This document shows positions 7,986 to 16,467 of a stretch of 64,000 bases of DNA, piece after piece. The stretch is taken from positions 1 through 64,000 of the forward strand of contig CAJMRL010000001.1 of the NCBI GenBank assembly GCA_905215805.1, read 5' to 3'. The translations under genes and the position numbers were made by a program. Below the pieces are notes generated by a model. It was not told the origin of the DNA. It saw only the letters and a program-made list of their open reading frames with translations, and did no database searches. Source of the DNA: an uncultured bacterium. Lineage in GTDB: Bacteria; Bacillota; Clostridia; UBA1381. Positions within the stretch are counted from its first letter, which is position 1. Every line of letters begins with the position of its first letter.

Positions 7986-8894
7986 ATGGAAAAGCAAAAG
8001 AAAAATCAATTGAGCTATTTTGGCAAAATACTATTATGGAGTATAGGAATTGCAACTGTTCTGAGTGTGATTCTTTCTGCGTGTTGTGATGCCATATTTG
8101 TGCTGAATGAAAATCAATTGCTCTATCTCTTTTCTGCAATGGCACAAGTAATTGGCGGAGTGTTCGGTTTAACATTGACAGCGTATGTATTTTTTGTAGA
8201 TAAATTCAAAGAGTCTACGAAAGATGATGATACACTCTATGATGCCACAACTGCTATTCTTAATCGTTATTTCCATATCCTTATTTTAATAGCAATCACC
8301 TGTGGGTTAATAATTCTTTTGTGCATGATAGGAATTATAGACTTACATAATTGGATGGCAATCTACCCATTCGTCATAAACGAAAGCCTATTTCTTTTTC
8401 TGATTGGCATTACTGCCATTTTGACATTTGGTACAATGTTGCTTGATCCAGGAAAATTAGATAAAGAAATAAAAAAGATGAAAAAGAGTGCTGAAAAATA
8501 CTATCAATCAACAGCATCAGCATCTGGCGACTTTAGGGAGTTCTTAAAAACATACAATTTGCTTGAACGTGTGATTATAGATTTTGCTCAAGAGTGCATG
8601 AAAGATCAGAATTCTTACCGCTATAATTATAAACCTCAAATCATCCAATCACTTAAAGTGCTAGGATTAAATGAAATTGTAAATGGCTCTTTATTAAATG
8701 AAATAAATGAACTTAGGATGTATCGGAATGGTTTAGTACATGGTGTAGATTTTGATGTCACTCAAGATGTATGTGATCGTATATCAGAAATCTATGATGC
8801 ACTAACTCATGCTTTTGATGTTTTTAAGAATTACGGAAGAAACTCCGAAGAATGGACAGCTGCAATAAAAAAAGTATATAATTTGTCTCGGTAA
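7986..8894 (+). CDS. Four-helix membrane protein with a HEPN-like domain, cassette gene 2
   Basis: A 302-residue protein. Hydrophobic helices lie near residues 13-33, 45-71, 95-120 and 128-152. A lysine-rich linker leads to a soluble helical domain from about 180. There NELRMYRNGLVHG contains R247-x4-H252, the catalytic-type Rx4H motif of HEPN ribonucleases, and VCDRISEIYDALTHAFDVF resembles their last helix. HEPN domains of this kind act as RNases in toxin-antitoxin, abortive infection and CRISPR-linked systems. Membrane anchoring suggests sensing of envelope disturbance or phage entry, which is inference. A ribosome site, AGGAGCGATAGGG, precedes the ATG. It is AT-rich between GC-rich VirB4 and methyltransferase genes, with its own promoter and terminator and no antitoxin-like partner next to it. 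Confidence 0.6.
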   Translation: MEKQKKNQLSYFGKILLWSIGIATVLSVILSACCDAIFVLNENQLLYLFSAMAQVIGGVFGLTLTAYVFFVDKFKESTKDDDTLYDATTAILNRYFHILILIAITCGLIILLCMIGIIDLHNWMAIYPFVINESLFLFLIGITAILTFGTMLLDPGKLDKEIKKMKKSAEKYYQSTASASGDFREFLKTYNLLERVIIDFAQECMKDQNSYRYNYKPQIIQSLKVLGLNEIVNGSLLNEINELRMYRNGLVHGVDFDVTQDVCDRISEIYDALTHAFDVFKNYGRNSEEWTAAIKKVYNLSR

Positions 8895-8913
8895 TCTAGG
8901 ATGACTTTAGAAG

Positions 8914-8944
8914 AAACCCGCTTCGACTTGAAGCGGGTTTTCTT
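8914..8944 (+). terminator. Terminator of the HEPN cassette
   Basis: AAACCCGCTTC (8914-8924) and GAAGCGGGTTT (8930-8940) form a perfect 11-bp stem with a 5-base loop, then TTCTT. The ribosome site of the methyltransferase gene (AGGAGGTG) follows at once. Confidence 0.8.
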
Positions 8945-8961
8945 ATGCTCAAAATTAGGAG

Positions 8962-9999
8962 GTGAACGACAATATTAAAACCACATTGACCCATGTGAGC
9001 CTGTTCTCCGGGATCGGCGGCCTGGACCTGGCGGCGGAGGCCGCCGGGTTTCAAACCGTCTGCCAGTGCGAGTGGGCGGATTTCCCTTATTCCGTCCTGG
9101 AGGCGCATTGGCCGGAGGTTCCCAGGTTCCGGGATATCACAACATTCACGAAGGAGGCGTTTTTTGAAAAAACAGGACTTGAAACAGTCACCGTTATATC
9201 CGGCGGCTTCCCCTGCCAGCCCTTCTCCACCGCCGGACGGAGGAAAGGCTTTGCGGATGAACGCTATCTATGGCCGGAGATGTGCCGCGTTATTGCCGAG
9301 CTGCGGCCCCGTTGGGTGCTTGGGGAAAATGTTGCTGGCTTCATCAATATGGGGCTCGACAAAACGATCTTTGACCTGGCAAAAGCGGGATACGCTGTTC
9401 TCCCATTCGTATTTCCGGCTTGCGGCGTCGGCGCATGGCATGAGCGCCAGCGAACTTTTATCGTCGCGGCTGATGTTTCCCACGCCCCTTGCCTCCGACA
9501 AGGGGACCGCCAGGGACGCGGCAAGCCTGGATGTGTACCTGTCCGACAATGGGATTTTCCGAAAGAGGAACCGGAACGGCTCGATCTGGAGCCTGTCGCT
9601 GTCGGCGGCGGTGTTCTATCTGACCCCGGTGGCATCGGACGGCTTCCGCTCGACCCTGAAACCTTCTGCCTACGATCCGGCGAAGAAAGACGGGAACCTG
9701 TCGGCGCAGGTGGTGTTCCAGGAGCAGCCGGTATCGGATACGGCGGCCTTGAACCCGGACTGGGTGGAATGGCTGATGGGCTTCCCGAAAGGATGGACGG
9801 ACGTATCCTCTGGGACCGGGAACCCGATGGAGTCCCCCGCATGACGGAGCGGATGGATGGGCGGGCTCTGCGGCTGAAAACATTGGGAAACGCGGTCTGC
9901 CCTCCCCAGGCATACCCCATCTTCCGGTATATCGCCATGATTGAAATAGGGGCGTGTGTCAATATCTGTCCCTACGGAAAGGCAGGTGAAGCAACATGA
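8962..9999 (+). CDS. C5-cytosine DNA methyltransferase
   Basis: A 345-residue protein if read from GTG 8962. Motif I is FSGIGGLDLAAEAAGF, motif IV is GGFPCQPFS (catalytic C85), motif VI is ENVAGF, motif VIII is RQRTFIVA, and motif X is LKTLGNAVCPPQAYPIF. It methylates cytosine using S-adenosylmethionine; as an orphan it probably protects the transferred element from restriction. No restriction enzyme gene is adjacent. The start is unclear: GTG 8962 overlaps the ribosome site AGGAGGTG (8957-8964), a TTG lies at 8986, and an ATT at 8974 has the best spacing. The HEPN cassette ends just upstream and may have removed a normal start. The target-recognition part coincides with a second open frame described at 9461-9844. 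Its stop overlaps the next ATG by four bases. Confidence 0.9.
   Translation: MNDNIKTTLTHVSLFSGIGGLDLAAEAAGFQTVCQCEWADFPYSVLEAHWPEVPRFRDITTFTKEAFFEKTGLETVTVISGGFPCQPFSTAGRRKGFADERYLWPEMCRVIAELRPRWVLGENVAGFINMGLDKTIFDLAKAGYAVLPFVFPACGVGAWHERQRTFIVAADVSHAPCLRQGDRQGRGKPGCVPVRQWDFPKEEPERLDLEPVAVGGGVLSDPGGIGRLPLDPETFCLRSGEERREPVGAGGVPGAAGIGYGGLEPGLGGMADGLPERMDGRILWDREPDGVPRMTERMDGRALRLKTLGNAVCPPQAYPIFRYIAMIEIGACVNICPYGKAGEAT
9461..9844 (+). other. Second open frame inside the methyltransferase gene
   Basis: In another forward frame the DNA is open from 9164 to 9844. From 9461 on it reads MFPTPLASDKGTARDAAS and later LNPDWVEWLMGFPKGWTDV, which is the C-terminal signature of many phage and bacterial Dcm-type methyltransferases. 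The main frame over the same bases reads EPGLGGMADGLPERMDG, the signature of a sister group. I do not claim it is translated; no ribosome site is evident at 9461. It may be a footprint of a past frameshift or a genuine overlap. Confidence 0.3.
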
Positions 10000-11978
10000 A
10001 CGAACTGAAAGCGTCCGAAAAGGTCACGCAGAAAATGACCCATGACGGCGCGGTGGCGGAGAACCTTGCCACGGGCGAGGTCACAAACATCAGCAGCCGG
10101 GAGGCGGAGGTTGATCTTTCCGCGGAACAGGAGCCGGTGACAACAGCGGCGGCAGCGGCGGAGCATATCGCCCGCGCCCATGACCGGCGAAAGGCAAAAA
10201 AGGCAGCGAATGCCCAGGCGGATACGGTCCGGGAGGGTTCGGCTGTTCGGCAGCGCCCTTCTTCCCGTCTGAAATTCACCGAGGAAGAACGCGCTTCCCC
10301 CGACCTGCAAAAAGCAATCCGTCGCTCTGACCGGGCAGCGGATAAGCTGGACGCGGCGAAGGAGGCCATCCCCACAAAGAAGGTCTTAAAGACCGAGCGC
10401 ATCTTTGACGAGGCGGCAGGCAAAGGCAAGACCCGCCTCCGCTTTGAGGATGTGGAGAAAAAGCCTAACGGCCATCTGCGGCACAATCCGCTTTCCCGCC
10501 CGGTACAGGAATTGAAGGCCACCGCCCACGGGGAGGTCCGCAAGGTGGAACATGAAAATGTGGGTGTGGAGGCTGGGCATAAGGGCGAGGAACTGGTGGA
10601 GCGCGGTGCCGCTCGTGCTGTGGGCGGCGTCCGTACCGCTGTCCGGGAGCACCGCATGAAGCCCTGGCGGGATGCGGTCAAGGCGGAAAATGCCTCCATC
10701 AAGGCAAACGCGGAGTTTCTTTACCAAAAGGCGCTCCATGACGATCCGGCCCTGGCCGCCTCCAATCCGGTCTCCCGTTTTCTGCAAAAGAAGCGTATCC
10801 AGAGGAACTACGCAAAGGAGATCCGCCAGGCCGAAAAAACGGCGAAGAAAACCGCCGCTGCCACAAAGAGCGCGGCGCAGAAGGCAAAGGACGCCTTCAA
10901 GGAAACCTTTGTCTATGTGAAGAACCATAGCCGGGTAGTGCTGCTCATTATCGGGATCGGCGCCTGCGTGGGGCTTTTGTTCGGCGGGATGTCCTCCTGC
11001 TCCATCATGGGCGGCTCCGGGGTGAGCGGCGTCTTTATGACCTCCTATCTCTCCGAGGACGCGGACATGCTGGCGGCGGAGGCGGCCTATGCGGATTTGG
11101 AGGCGAAGCTTCAAGACGAGCTGGACAACTACGAGACCTACTATCCCGGCTACGATGAATACCGCTTCGACCTGGACGAGATCGGCCATGACCCCTATGT
11201 GCTGATCTCCATTCTGTCAGCCCTCCACGAAGGGGTGTTTACCATCGGCGAGGTTCAGAGTGAGCTTCAAACGCTTTTTGACCGGCAATATACCCTGACC
11301 CAGACCGTGACGGTGGAGGTCCGCTACCGGACGGAAACAGATACCTGGACAGACGAGGACGGGAATACCCATACAGATACCTATGAGGTGCCCTACGATT
11401 ATTACATCTGCAATGTGACCCTGGAGAACTTTGACCTGTCCCATCTGCCGGTCTATATGATGGACGAGGAACAGCTTTCCCTATACGCTGCCTATATGTC
11501 TACCCTGGGCAACCGGCCGGACCTGTTCGGCGGCGGAGAGTATCCAAACGCCTCCACCCTGCAGGAGCCCACCTATTACGATATCCCCCCGGAGGCCCTG
11601 GAGGATGAAACCTTTGCGGCCATGATCGCCGAGGCGGAAAAATATCTGGGCTATCCATATGTGTGGGGAGGCAGCTCACCGAGCACATCCTTTGACTGCT
11701 CCGGGTTCGTGTCCTGGGTCATCAATCATTCCGGCTGGAATGTGGGGCGGCTGGGCGCCCAGGGGCTTTACAACATCTGTACCCCGGTATCCAGCTCCCA
11801 GGCAAAGCCCGGCGACCTGATCTTTTTCAAAGGCACCTATGATACGCCTGGCGTTTCTCATGTGGGTATCTATGTGGGCGGAGGCATGATGATCCACTGT
11901 GGATCGCCGATCTCCTACACAAGCATTAACACGAACTACTGGCAAGCCCATTATTTTAGTTTTGGGCGTTTACCATGA
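9996..11978 (+). CDS. CD1108-type conjugation protein with NlpC/P60 hydrolase domain
   Basis: A 660-residue protein. Residues 1-300 are charged and probably cytoplasmic; one membrane helix (VVLLIIGIGACVGLLFGG) lies near 310-330; the rest is extracellular. The C-terminal NlpC/P60 domain begins at AEKYLGYPYVWGGSSP, with catalytic C568 in DCSGFVSW and H622 in SHVGIYVGG. Such proteins cut peptidoglycan peptides and open the cell wall for the mating channel, the role of VirB1-like hydrolases in Gram-positive systems. It overlaps the methyltransferase stop by four bases (ATGA) and leads the run of genes typical of CD1107/CD1108-type elements. It looks complete. Confidence 0.92.
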   Translation: MNELKASEKVTQKMTHDGAVAENLATGEVTNISSREAEVDLSAEQEPVTTAAAAAEHIARAHDRRKAKKAANAQADTVREGSAVRQRPSSRLKFTEEERASPDLQKAIRRSDRAADKLDAAKEAIPTKKVLKTERIFDEAAGKGKTRLRFEDVEKKPNGHLRHNPLSRPVQELKATAHGEVRKVEHENVGVEAGHKGEELVERGAARAVGGVRTAVREHRMKPWRDAVKAENASIKANAEFLYQKALHDDPALAASNPVSRFLQKKRIQRNYAKEIRQAEKTAKKTAAATKSAAQKAKDAFKETFVYVKNHSRVVLLIIGIGACVGLLFGGMSSCSIMGGSGVSGVFMTSYLSEDADMLAAEAAYADLEAKLQDELDNYETYYPGYDEYRFDLDEIGHDPYVLISILSALHEGVFTIGEVQSELQTLFDRQYTLTQTVTVEVRYRTETDTWTDEDGNTHTDTYEVPYDYYICNVTLENFDLSHLPVYMMDEEQLSLYAAYMSTLGNRPDLFGGGEYPNASTLQEPTYYDIPPEALEDETFAAMIAEAEKYLGYPYVWGGSSPSTSFDCSGFVSWVINHSGWNVGRLGAQGLYNICTPVSSSQAKPGDLIFFKGTYDTPGVSHVGIYVGGGMMIHCGSPISYTSINTNYWQAHYFSFGRLP

Positions 11979-11993
11979 TAGGAGGCGGATACC

Positions 11994-12464
11994 ATGCTTA
12001 TCTTAAAGCCGGTATCCCTGGCAGACGCAAACGCCTTTGTCGCTCTCCACCACCGCCACCATAAGCCGGTCCGGGGGCATAAGTATTCCCTGGGCTGCTT
12101 CAAAGATGGGCAGCTTGTAGGCGTGGCGATCACCGGGCGGCCTGTCAGCCGATATCTGGATGACGGCCTCACCCTGGAGGTCAACCGCTTGTGTACTGAC
12201 GGTACCCGGAACGCTTGCAGCTTTCTCTATGGAGCGGCGGCGCGGGCAGCGAAAGTCATGGGATACCGAAAGATCATCACTTACATTCTGGATACCGAGG
12301 ACGGAGGGAGCCTGCGGGCGGCGGGCTGGACCTGTGCCGGTTTTGCCGGAGGCAAGGAGTGGACGGGCAGGCGCAGGCCTTCCGAGCCGCTATATCCGGC
12401 GCAAATGAAGTATCGCTATGAAAAAATTTTGAATGGAAAGGAGCCTGAACATGGCAACTGTTGA
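11994..12464 (+). CDS. XF1762 family protein (GNAT-like)
   Basis: A 156-residue protein with the layout of the XF1762 family, a divergent GNAT-like group common on phages and Tn1549-type elements. LKPVSLADANAFVALHHRHH forms the N-terminus, followed by a strand-rich core with LEVNRLCTDGTRNACSFLYG and IITYILDTEDGGSLRAAGW. The histidine cluster near residues 19-23 is characteristic. Substrate and reaction are unknown. AGGAGG precedes the ATG, 15 bases after the NlpC/P60 gene, so it is in the same transcript. The end overlaps the DUF4315 gene start by 14 bases. Confidence 0.8.
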   Translation: MLILKPVSLADANAFVALHHRHHKPVRGHKYSLGCFKDGQLVGVAITGRPVSRYLDDGLTLEVNRLCTDGTRNACSFLYGAAARAAKVMGYRKIITYILDTEDGGSLRAAGWTCAGFAGGKEWTGRRRPSEPLYPAQMKYRYEKILNGKEPEHGNC

Positions 12465-12726
12465 GAAAATCCGCAATGATATTGCGAAAACGAAGGAGAA
12501 GATCGCGGAGCTTCAGAAGAAGCAGCGGGCATTGGAGGCCCAGCTTGCGGAGGAAGAAAACCTGGAGATCGTCCGCATGGTGAAGGCTGTCAAGATGGAT
12601 AACAAGGAGCTGACCGCCTTCCTGAAAGCCTATGCCAGCGGCCTGATCACGCTGCCGGAGGATATGATGGCGGCGGACAGCGGCGCAGAAATAGAAGAAA
12701 CGGAGGATTTTGAGCATGAGGAATAA
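12451..12726 (+). CDS. DUF4315 family protein
   Basis: A 91-residue protein from ATG 12451, preceded by AAAGGAG; an upstream in-frame ATG at 12433 lies before the ribosome site and is not used. It is mostly a coiled coil (MATVEKIRNDIAKTKEKIAE onward, with regular leucine and alanine spacing), then NKELTAFLKAYASGLITLPE and an acidic tail. This matches DUF4315, a small protein always found between the NlpC/P60 and DUF4366 genes of these elements. Its function is not known; a structural role in the transfer apparatus is plausible from position only. It overlaps the following gene by 11 bases. Confidence 0.85.
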   Translation: MATVEKIRNDIAKTKEKIAELQKKQRALEAQLAEEENLEIVRMVKAVKMDNKELTAFLKAYASGLITLPEDMMAADSGAEIEETEDFEHEE

Positions 12727-13870
12727 AGGAATTATGCGGCTGGCGGCCGCTCTCTTGGCGGTGGTGCTGTGCATCCCCGCCTTTTCTATGACCGCCTTTG
12801 CGGGCGGCGGCCCGGAAGTGGGCACAGAGGAAACCGGCGAAACCAGCACTACATCCACGGACAGCCCGGAGCATGGCGACGATACCGCCGGGCTGAAGGA
12901 TATGGATATTACAGACCTGCTTTCCGCACTGTCCGGCTTTGGAGTGAGCGCCCGTATTACGGATGACGGTATCCAGATCAGCAGCGGTATGGAGGATACC
13001 GGGGACCATCAGACCGGCACCGTGACTACCAACGGAGGAAACTTAAATGTCCGCAACGGGGCGGGGCTTGACAATACTGCTTTTACCCAGCTCCCCAACG
13101 GGACATCGGTTGAGGTCATCGGAACAGACGGCGACTGGATCAAAATTCTTTTGCCGGAGCGGGTGGGCTATGTCTATTCTGATTATCTGACCATCAGCGA
13201 TACAAAACCGGGAACCGCTGGCGGAGACAGTTTCTCCTTCTCCCTGGGGAAAGAGGAACTTTCCGGCCTGTTGGAGCTGTTCACGGGCAGTCTGTCGATT
13301 GGAGGCAGCGACGCCCTGACCCCTGACGGGAACCTGTCGCTGATCGATGATCTTGGCAGCATGGCCGGGAGCGGCAAGCAGTTCATTACCGTGGAAACCA
13401 AAACAGGCAATGTCTTTTATCTGATTATCGACCGGGACGATAAGGGTGAGGAAACCGTCCATTTTCTGAACCAGGTGGACGAGGCCGATCTTCTGGCGCT
13501 CATGGATGGGGAGCAGGCTGCGGAAACACCCATTGTCTGCACCTGCAAGGATAAGTGCGCGGCCGGTGATGTGGATACCTCCTGCCCTGTGTGTAAAAAC
13601 AACATGAGCGAGTGTACCGGGAAAGAGCCTGTGACGGCTGTGGAACCGGAGCCCGACGAGCCGGAGGAACCCGCTGCCGAGAAAAAAGGCGGGGCCGGTA
13701 TGATCCTGGCGGTGCTGCTGATCCTGGCGGCTGGCGGCGGCGCGGCGGCTTATTTTCTGGTGCTGAAACCGAAGCAGGGAAAGAAAGTGCCGTCTGACCT
13801 GGACGATTTTGACCTGGAGGATGAAGAAGAATATCTCTCCGAGGACGAGGAAACGGAGGAAACTGAATGA
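12716..13870 (+). CDS. CD1107-type (DUF4366) surface protein with SH3 domain
   Basis: A 384-residue protein from ATG 12716, eight bases after CGGAGGA. It has a signal peptide (LAAALLAVVLCIPAFSMTAFA), a serine/threonine and glycine-rich linker, then a bacterial SH3-type domain (LNVRNGAGLDNTAFTQLPNG to YVYSDYL, about residues 105-155). A DUF4366 region follows, with a cysteine cluster (CTCKDKCAAG, CPVCKNNMSEC) near 280-305. A C-terminal membrane helix (MILAVLLILAAGGGAAAYF) and a short acidic cytoplasmic tail end the protein. It is probably anchored outside the membrane and binds cell wall or the mating channel. Stop and topB start overlap by four bases. Confidence 0.85.
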   Translation: MRNKGIMRLAAALLAVVLCIPAFSMTAFAGGGPEVGTEETGETSTTSTDSPEHGDDTAGLKDMDITDLLSALSGFGVSARITDDGIQISSGMEDTGDHQTGTVTTNGGNLNVRNGAGLDNTAFTQLPNGTSVEVIGTDGDWIKILLPERVGYVYSDYLTISDTKPGTAGGDSFSFSLGKEELSGLLELFTGSLSIGGSDALTPDGNLSLIDDLGSMAGSGKQFITVETKTGNVFYLIIDRDDKGEETVHFLNQVDEADLLALMDGEQAAETPIVCTCKDKCAAGDVDTSCPVCKNNMSECTGKEPVTAVEPEPDEPEEPAAEKKGGAGMILAVLLILAAGGGAAAYFLVLKPKQGKKVPSDLDDFDLEDEEEYLSEDEETEETE

Positions 13871-15972
13871 AGCTGATTATTGCGGAAAAACCGAGTGTAG
13901 CAAAATCTATCGCGTCGGCCCTGGGTGCTAAATCCAGGGCCGATGGCTTTTATAAGGGAAACGGCCTGATCGTTTCCTGGTGTGTGGGCCATCTGGTCTC
14001 CCCGCTGGACGCGGCGGGCTATGACGAAACTTTCAAGAAGTGGCGCTATGACGACCTCCCGATCCTGCCGGAGCCCTTCCGCTATGTGACCGCCCCCGGC
14101 AAGGAGGACGCCTTTGAAAACCTCCGCTCCCTGATGGATCGTGCCGATGTGGACGCTGTGGTCAATGCCTGTGACGCCGGGCGCGAAGGAGAGCTGATCT
14201 TCCGGCTGGTGTATGAGATGGCCGGCTGCCGCAAGCCTATTCTGCGCCTGTGGATTTCCTCTATGGAGGATACGGCGATCCGGGAAGGGTTTGACGATCT
14301 GCGCCCCGGCGCCGAGTATGAGGCTCTATATCAATCTGCCCTTTGCAGACAAAAGGCGGATTGGCTGGTGGGGATCAATGCCACCCGCCTTTTCTCCGTC
14401 CTCTACCACCGCACCCTGAATGTGGGGCGCGTCCAGACGCCTACCCTGGCAATGCTGGCGGACCGGGACTGGAAGATCAGCAGCTTCCAGAAGGAGAAAT
14501 ACCATCATGTGCGGCTGAAGGTGGACGGGGCCGAGACGGTTTCGGAGAAAATCGCTGATCCGGCGGAGGCCGAACAGGTCAAGGCTGGCTGTGTCGGTAT
14601 GCCTGCGGTCTGTACCTCCGTTACCCGTGAGCAGAAAAAGGAGCAGCCCCCGAAGCTGTACGACCTCACCACCTTGCAGCGGGAGGCGAACCGGCTTTTC
14701 GGCTACACGGCGAAACAGACCCTTGACTACGCCCAGAGCCTCTATGCCGAAAAGAAGCTGCTGACCTATCCCCGGACGGACAGCCGGTATTTGACCTCCA
14801 ACATGGCGGAAACGGCCTCCTGTATCATCCACCTGGCGGCGAAGGTGCCGCCTTTTGACGGGTGCAGTTCTTTCTTTCCGCTGGTGGAGGCCATGATTTC
14901 GGACAAGGACGTATCCGACCATTACGCCATTATCCCTACAATGGAGATTGAAAAGGCGGATATCGGCGCCTTGCCTGTGGGTGAGCGCAATTTGTTCCTT
15001 CTGGTCTGCTGCAAGCTGCTGTGTGCGGCGGCGGAGCCCTATGTGTATGAAACGGTCACGGCCACTTTCGACTGCGGCGGCCGTTCCTTCACGGCAAAGG
15101 GAAAGCATGTCCTTTCCGAAGGCTGGCGGGAGATCGACCGGATTTTCCGTTCCTCCCTGAAGGAAAAGCAGGCGGACGAGGACGGCGGGGACGGTGATCT
15201 GCCTGGCTTCACCGAGGGGCAGGCCTTTGAAAATGTGGGGACCTCCATCACGGAGCATTTCACTTCACCCCCGAAGCCCTATACCGAGGATACCCTTCTG
15301 GCAGCTATGGAGCGTGCCGGTGCGGAGGACATCCCGGACGACGCCGAGCGCAAGGGCCTGGGAACCCCGGCGACCAGGGCGGCCGTCATTGAAAAGCTGG
15401 TGGCAGCCGGTTTTGTGGAGCGCAAGGGCAAGAGCCTGATCCCCACAAAAGCCGGGATCAACCTGGTCACGGTTTTACCGGAGCCGCTGACTTCCCCCAT
15501 GCTCACCGCTGAATGGGAGCAGCGCCTTACTGCTATTGCAAAGGGTGAGGCTGATCCGGGCGGATTCCTGGACGGTATCCGGGATATGGTATGTGATCTT
15601 GTCAAGACCTACTCCCAGATATCCGAGGACGGGCAAAAGCTGTTTGCCCCGGAGAAGGAAGTGATCGGCCTCTGCCCCCGCTGCGGAAAGCCGGTGTATG
15701 AGGGAAAGAAGAATTTTTCCTGTTCGGACCGGGCCTGTGGGTTCGTCCTCTGGAAGAATGGCCGCTTCTGGACCTCCCGCAAGAAGGAGCTGACAAAGAA
15801 AATGGCGGCTGACCTTCTGAAAAAGGGCCGTACCAATGTCAAGGGGATGTGGTCTGAAAAGAAGGGCTCTGCCTATGACGCGGCGGTGATCCTGGACGAC
15901 ACGGGCGGCAAGTACATCAATTTTAATCTGGAATTTCCCAAAAGAAAGGATGGTGCCAATGGCAGGAAATAA
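13867..15972 (+). CDS. topB: DNA topoisomerase III (type IA)
   Basis: A 701-residue type IA topoisomerase. It begins with the Toprim domain (MKLIIAEKPSVAKSIASALG; the acidic DAGREGEL motif near residue 101). The catalytic tyrosine is Y301 in LTYPRTDSRYL, and the zinc-binding tail has CPRCGKPVYEG and CSDRACGFVLWK near 600. It relaxes negative supercoils and decatenates DNA; on conjugative elements it is thought to help process DNA during transfer or replication. The length and motifs are complete. It overlaps the DUF4366 gene by ATGA and the next gene by 14 bases, so it belongs to the same long operon. Confidence 0.95.
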   Translation: MKLIIAEKPSVAKSIASALGAKSRADGFYKGNGLIVSWCVGHLVSPLDAAGYDETFKKWRYDDLPILPEPFRYVTAPGKEDAFENLRSLMDRADVDAVVNACDAGREGELIFRLVYEMAGCRKPILRLWISSMEDTAIREGFDDLRPGAEYEALYQSALCRQKADWLVGINATRLFSVLYHRTLNVGRVQTPTLAMLADRDWKISSFQKEKYHHVRLKVDGAETVSEKIADPAEAEQVKAGCVGMPAVCTSVTREQKKEQPPKLYDLTTLQREANRLFGYTAKQTLDYAQSLYAEKKLLTYPRTDSRYLTSNMAETASCIIHLAAKVPPFDGCSSFFPLVEAMISDKDVSDHYAIIPTMEIEKADIGALPVGERNLFLLVCCKLLCAAAEPYVYETVTATFDCGGRSFTAKGKHVLSEGWREIDRIFRSSLKEKQADEDGGDGDLPGFTEGQAFENVGTSITEHFTSPPKPYTEDTLLAAMERAGAEDIPDDAERKGLGTPATRAAVIEKLVAAGFVERKGKSLIPTKAGINLVTVLPEPLTSPMLTAEWEQRLTAIAKGEADPGGFLDGIRDMVCDLVKTYSQISEDGQKLFAPEKEVIGLCPRCGKPVYEGKKNFSCSDRACGFVLWKNGRFWTSRKKELTKKMAADLLKKGRTNVKGMWSEKKGSAYDAAVILDDTGGKYINFNLEFPKRKDGANGRK

Positions 15973-16453
15973 ACGAATCGAGAATTTACCCGAAGTGAGG
16001 GCGGCGGTGGCCGCCCTCTCCCCGGAGGATAAGGAGCTGCTGGCGGCGGTCCAGGAGTCTCCCTTCCACCTGACTGCCCCGGAGCAGTTCCGGGAGTTTG
16101 CGGAAAATATTGACTATTTCGTGTTTGAGCCGAACATCCATGACCTGAACGATTTGGGATGGCGCTATCTGGCGCAGCATTTGGATACACGCCTTCCCCC
16201 GGAACTGCTGGACGCCATTGATCCCGTCCCCTTCGGCCGGTATGCCATGAAGGAGGAACAGGGGCACTTCACCGAACACGGATACATTTCCCTTTCCGGC
16301 GACGAGTGGCAGCATGAGCAGACGGCGGACCGCTCCCACCGGGAGGCGGAGAAAAAGCCCTCCATCCGGGAGCGGCTGGAACAGGGCAAGAAGGAATGTG
16401 CCGGCAGGCAGACGCAGCCCCAGGCAAAGGGCAAGCCTGAACCGGAGCTTTAA
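15959..16453 (+). CDS. Small ArdA-related protein of the element
   Basis: A 164-residue acidic protein starting at ATG 15959, eight bases after AAAGGA; an upstream in-frame ATG at 15950 overlaps that site. The central block FEPNIHDLNDLGWRYLAQHL and LPPELLDAIDPVPFGRYAMK is the C-terminal half of the ArdA antirestriction fold, also seen in the next gene (YPDIHDYDDLGRYYIDEL). The tail KPSIRERLEQGKKECAG recurs in the following protein too. Without the N-terminal ArdA half, a direct DNA-mimic role is uncertain. It could be a partner or a duplicated half of the larger ArdA protein. It starts inside the topB 3' end. Confidence 0.65.
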   Translation: MAGNKRIENLPEVRAAVAALSPEDKELLAAVQESPFHLTAPEQFREFAENIDYFVFEPNIHDLNDLGWRYLAQHLDTRLPPELLDAIDPVPFGRYAMKEEQGHFTEHGYISLSGDEWQHEQTADRSHREAEKKPSIRERLEQGKKECAGRQTQPQAKGKPEPEL

Positions 16454-16467
16454 GGAGGTGTTGATCT

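Noticed and set aside
10386..11189. 267-codon minus-strand frame
   Set aside because: Mirror of the NlpC/P60 protein gene; composition effect.
14326..15258. 310-codon open frame on the minus strand
   Set aside because: Antisense to topoisomerase III with no ribosome site or recognisable domain.
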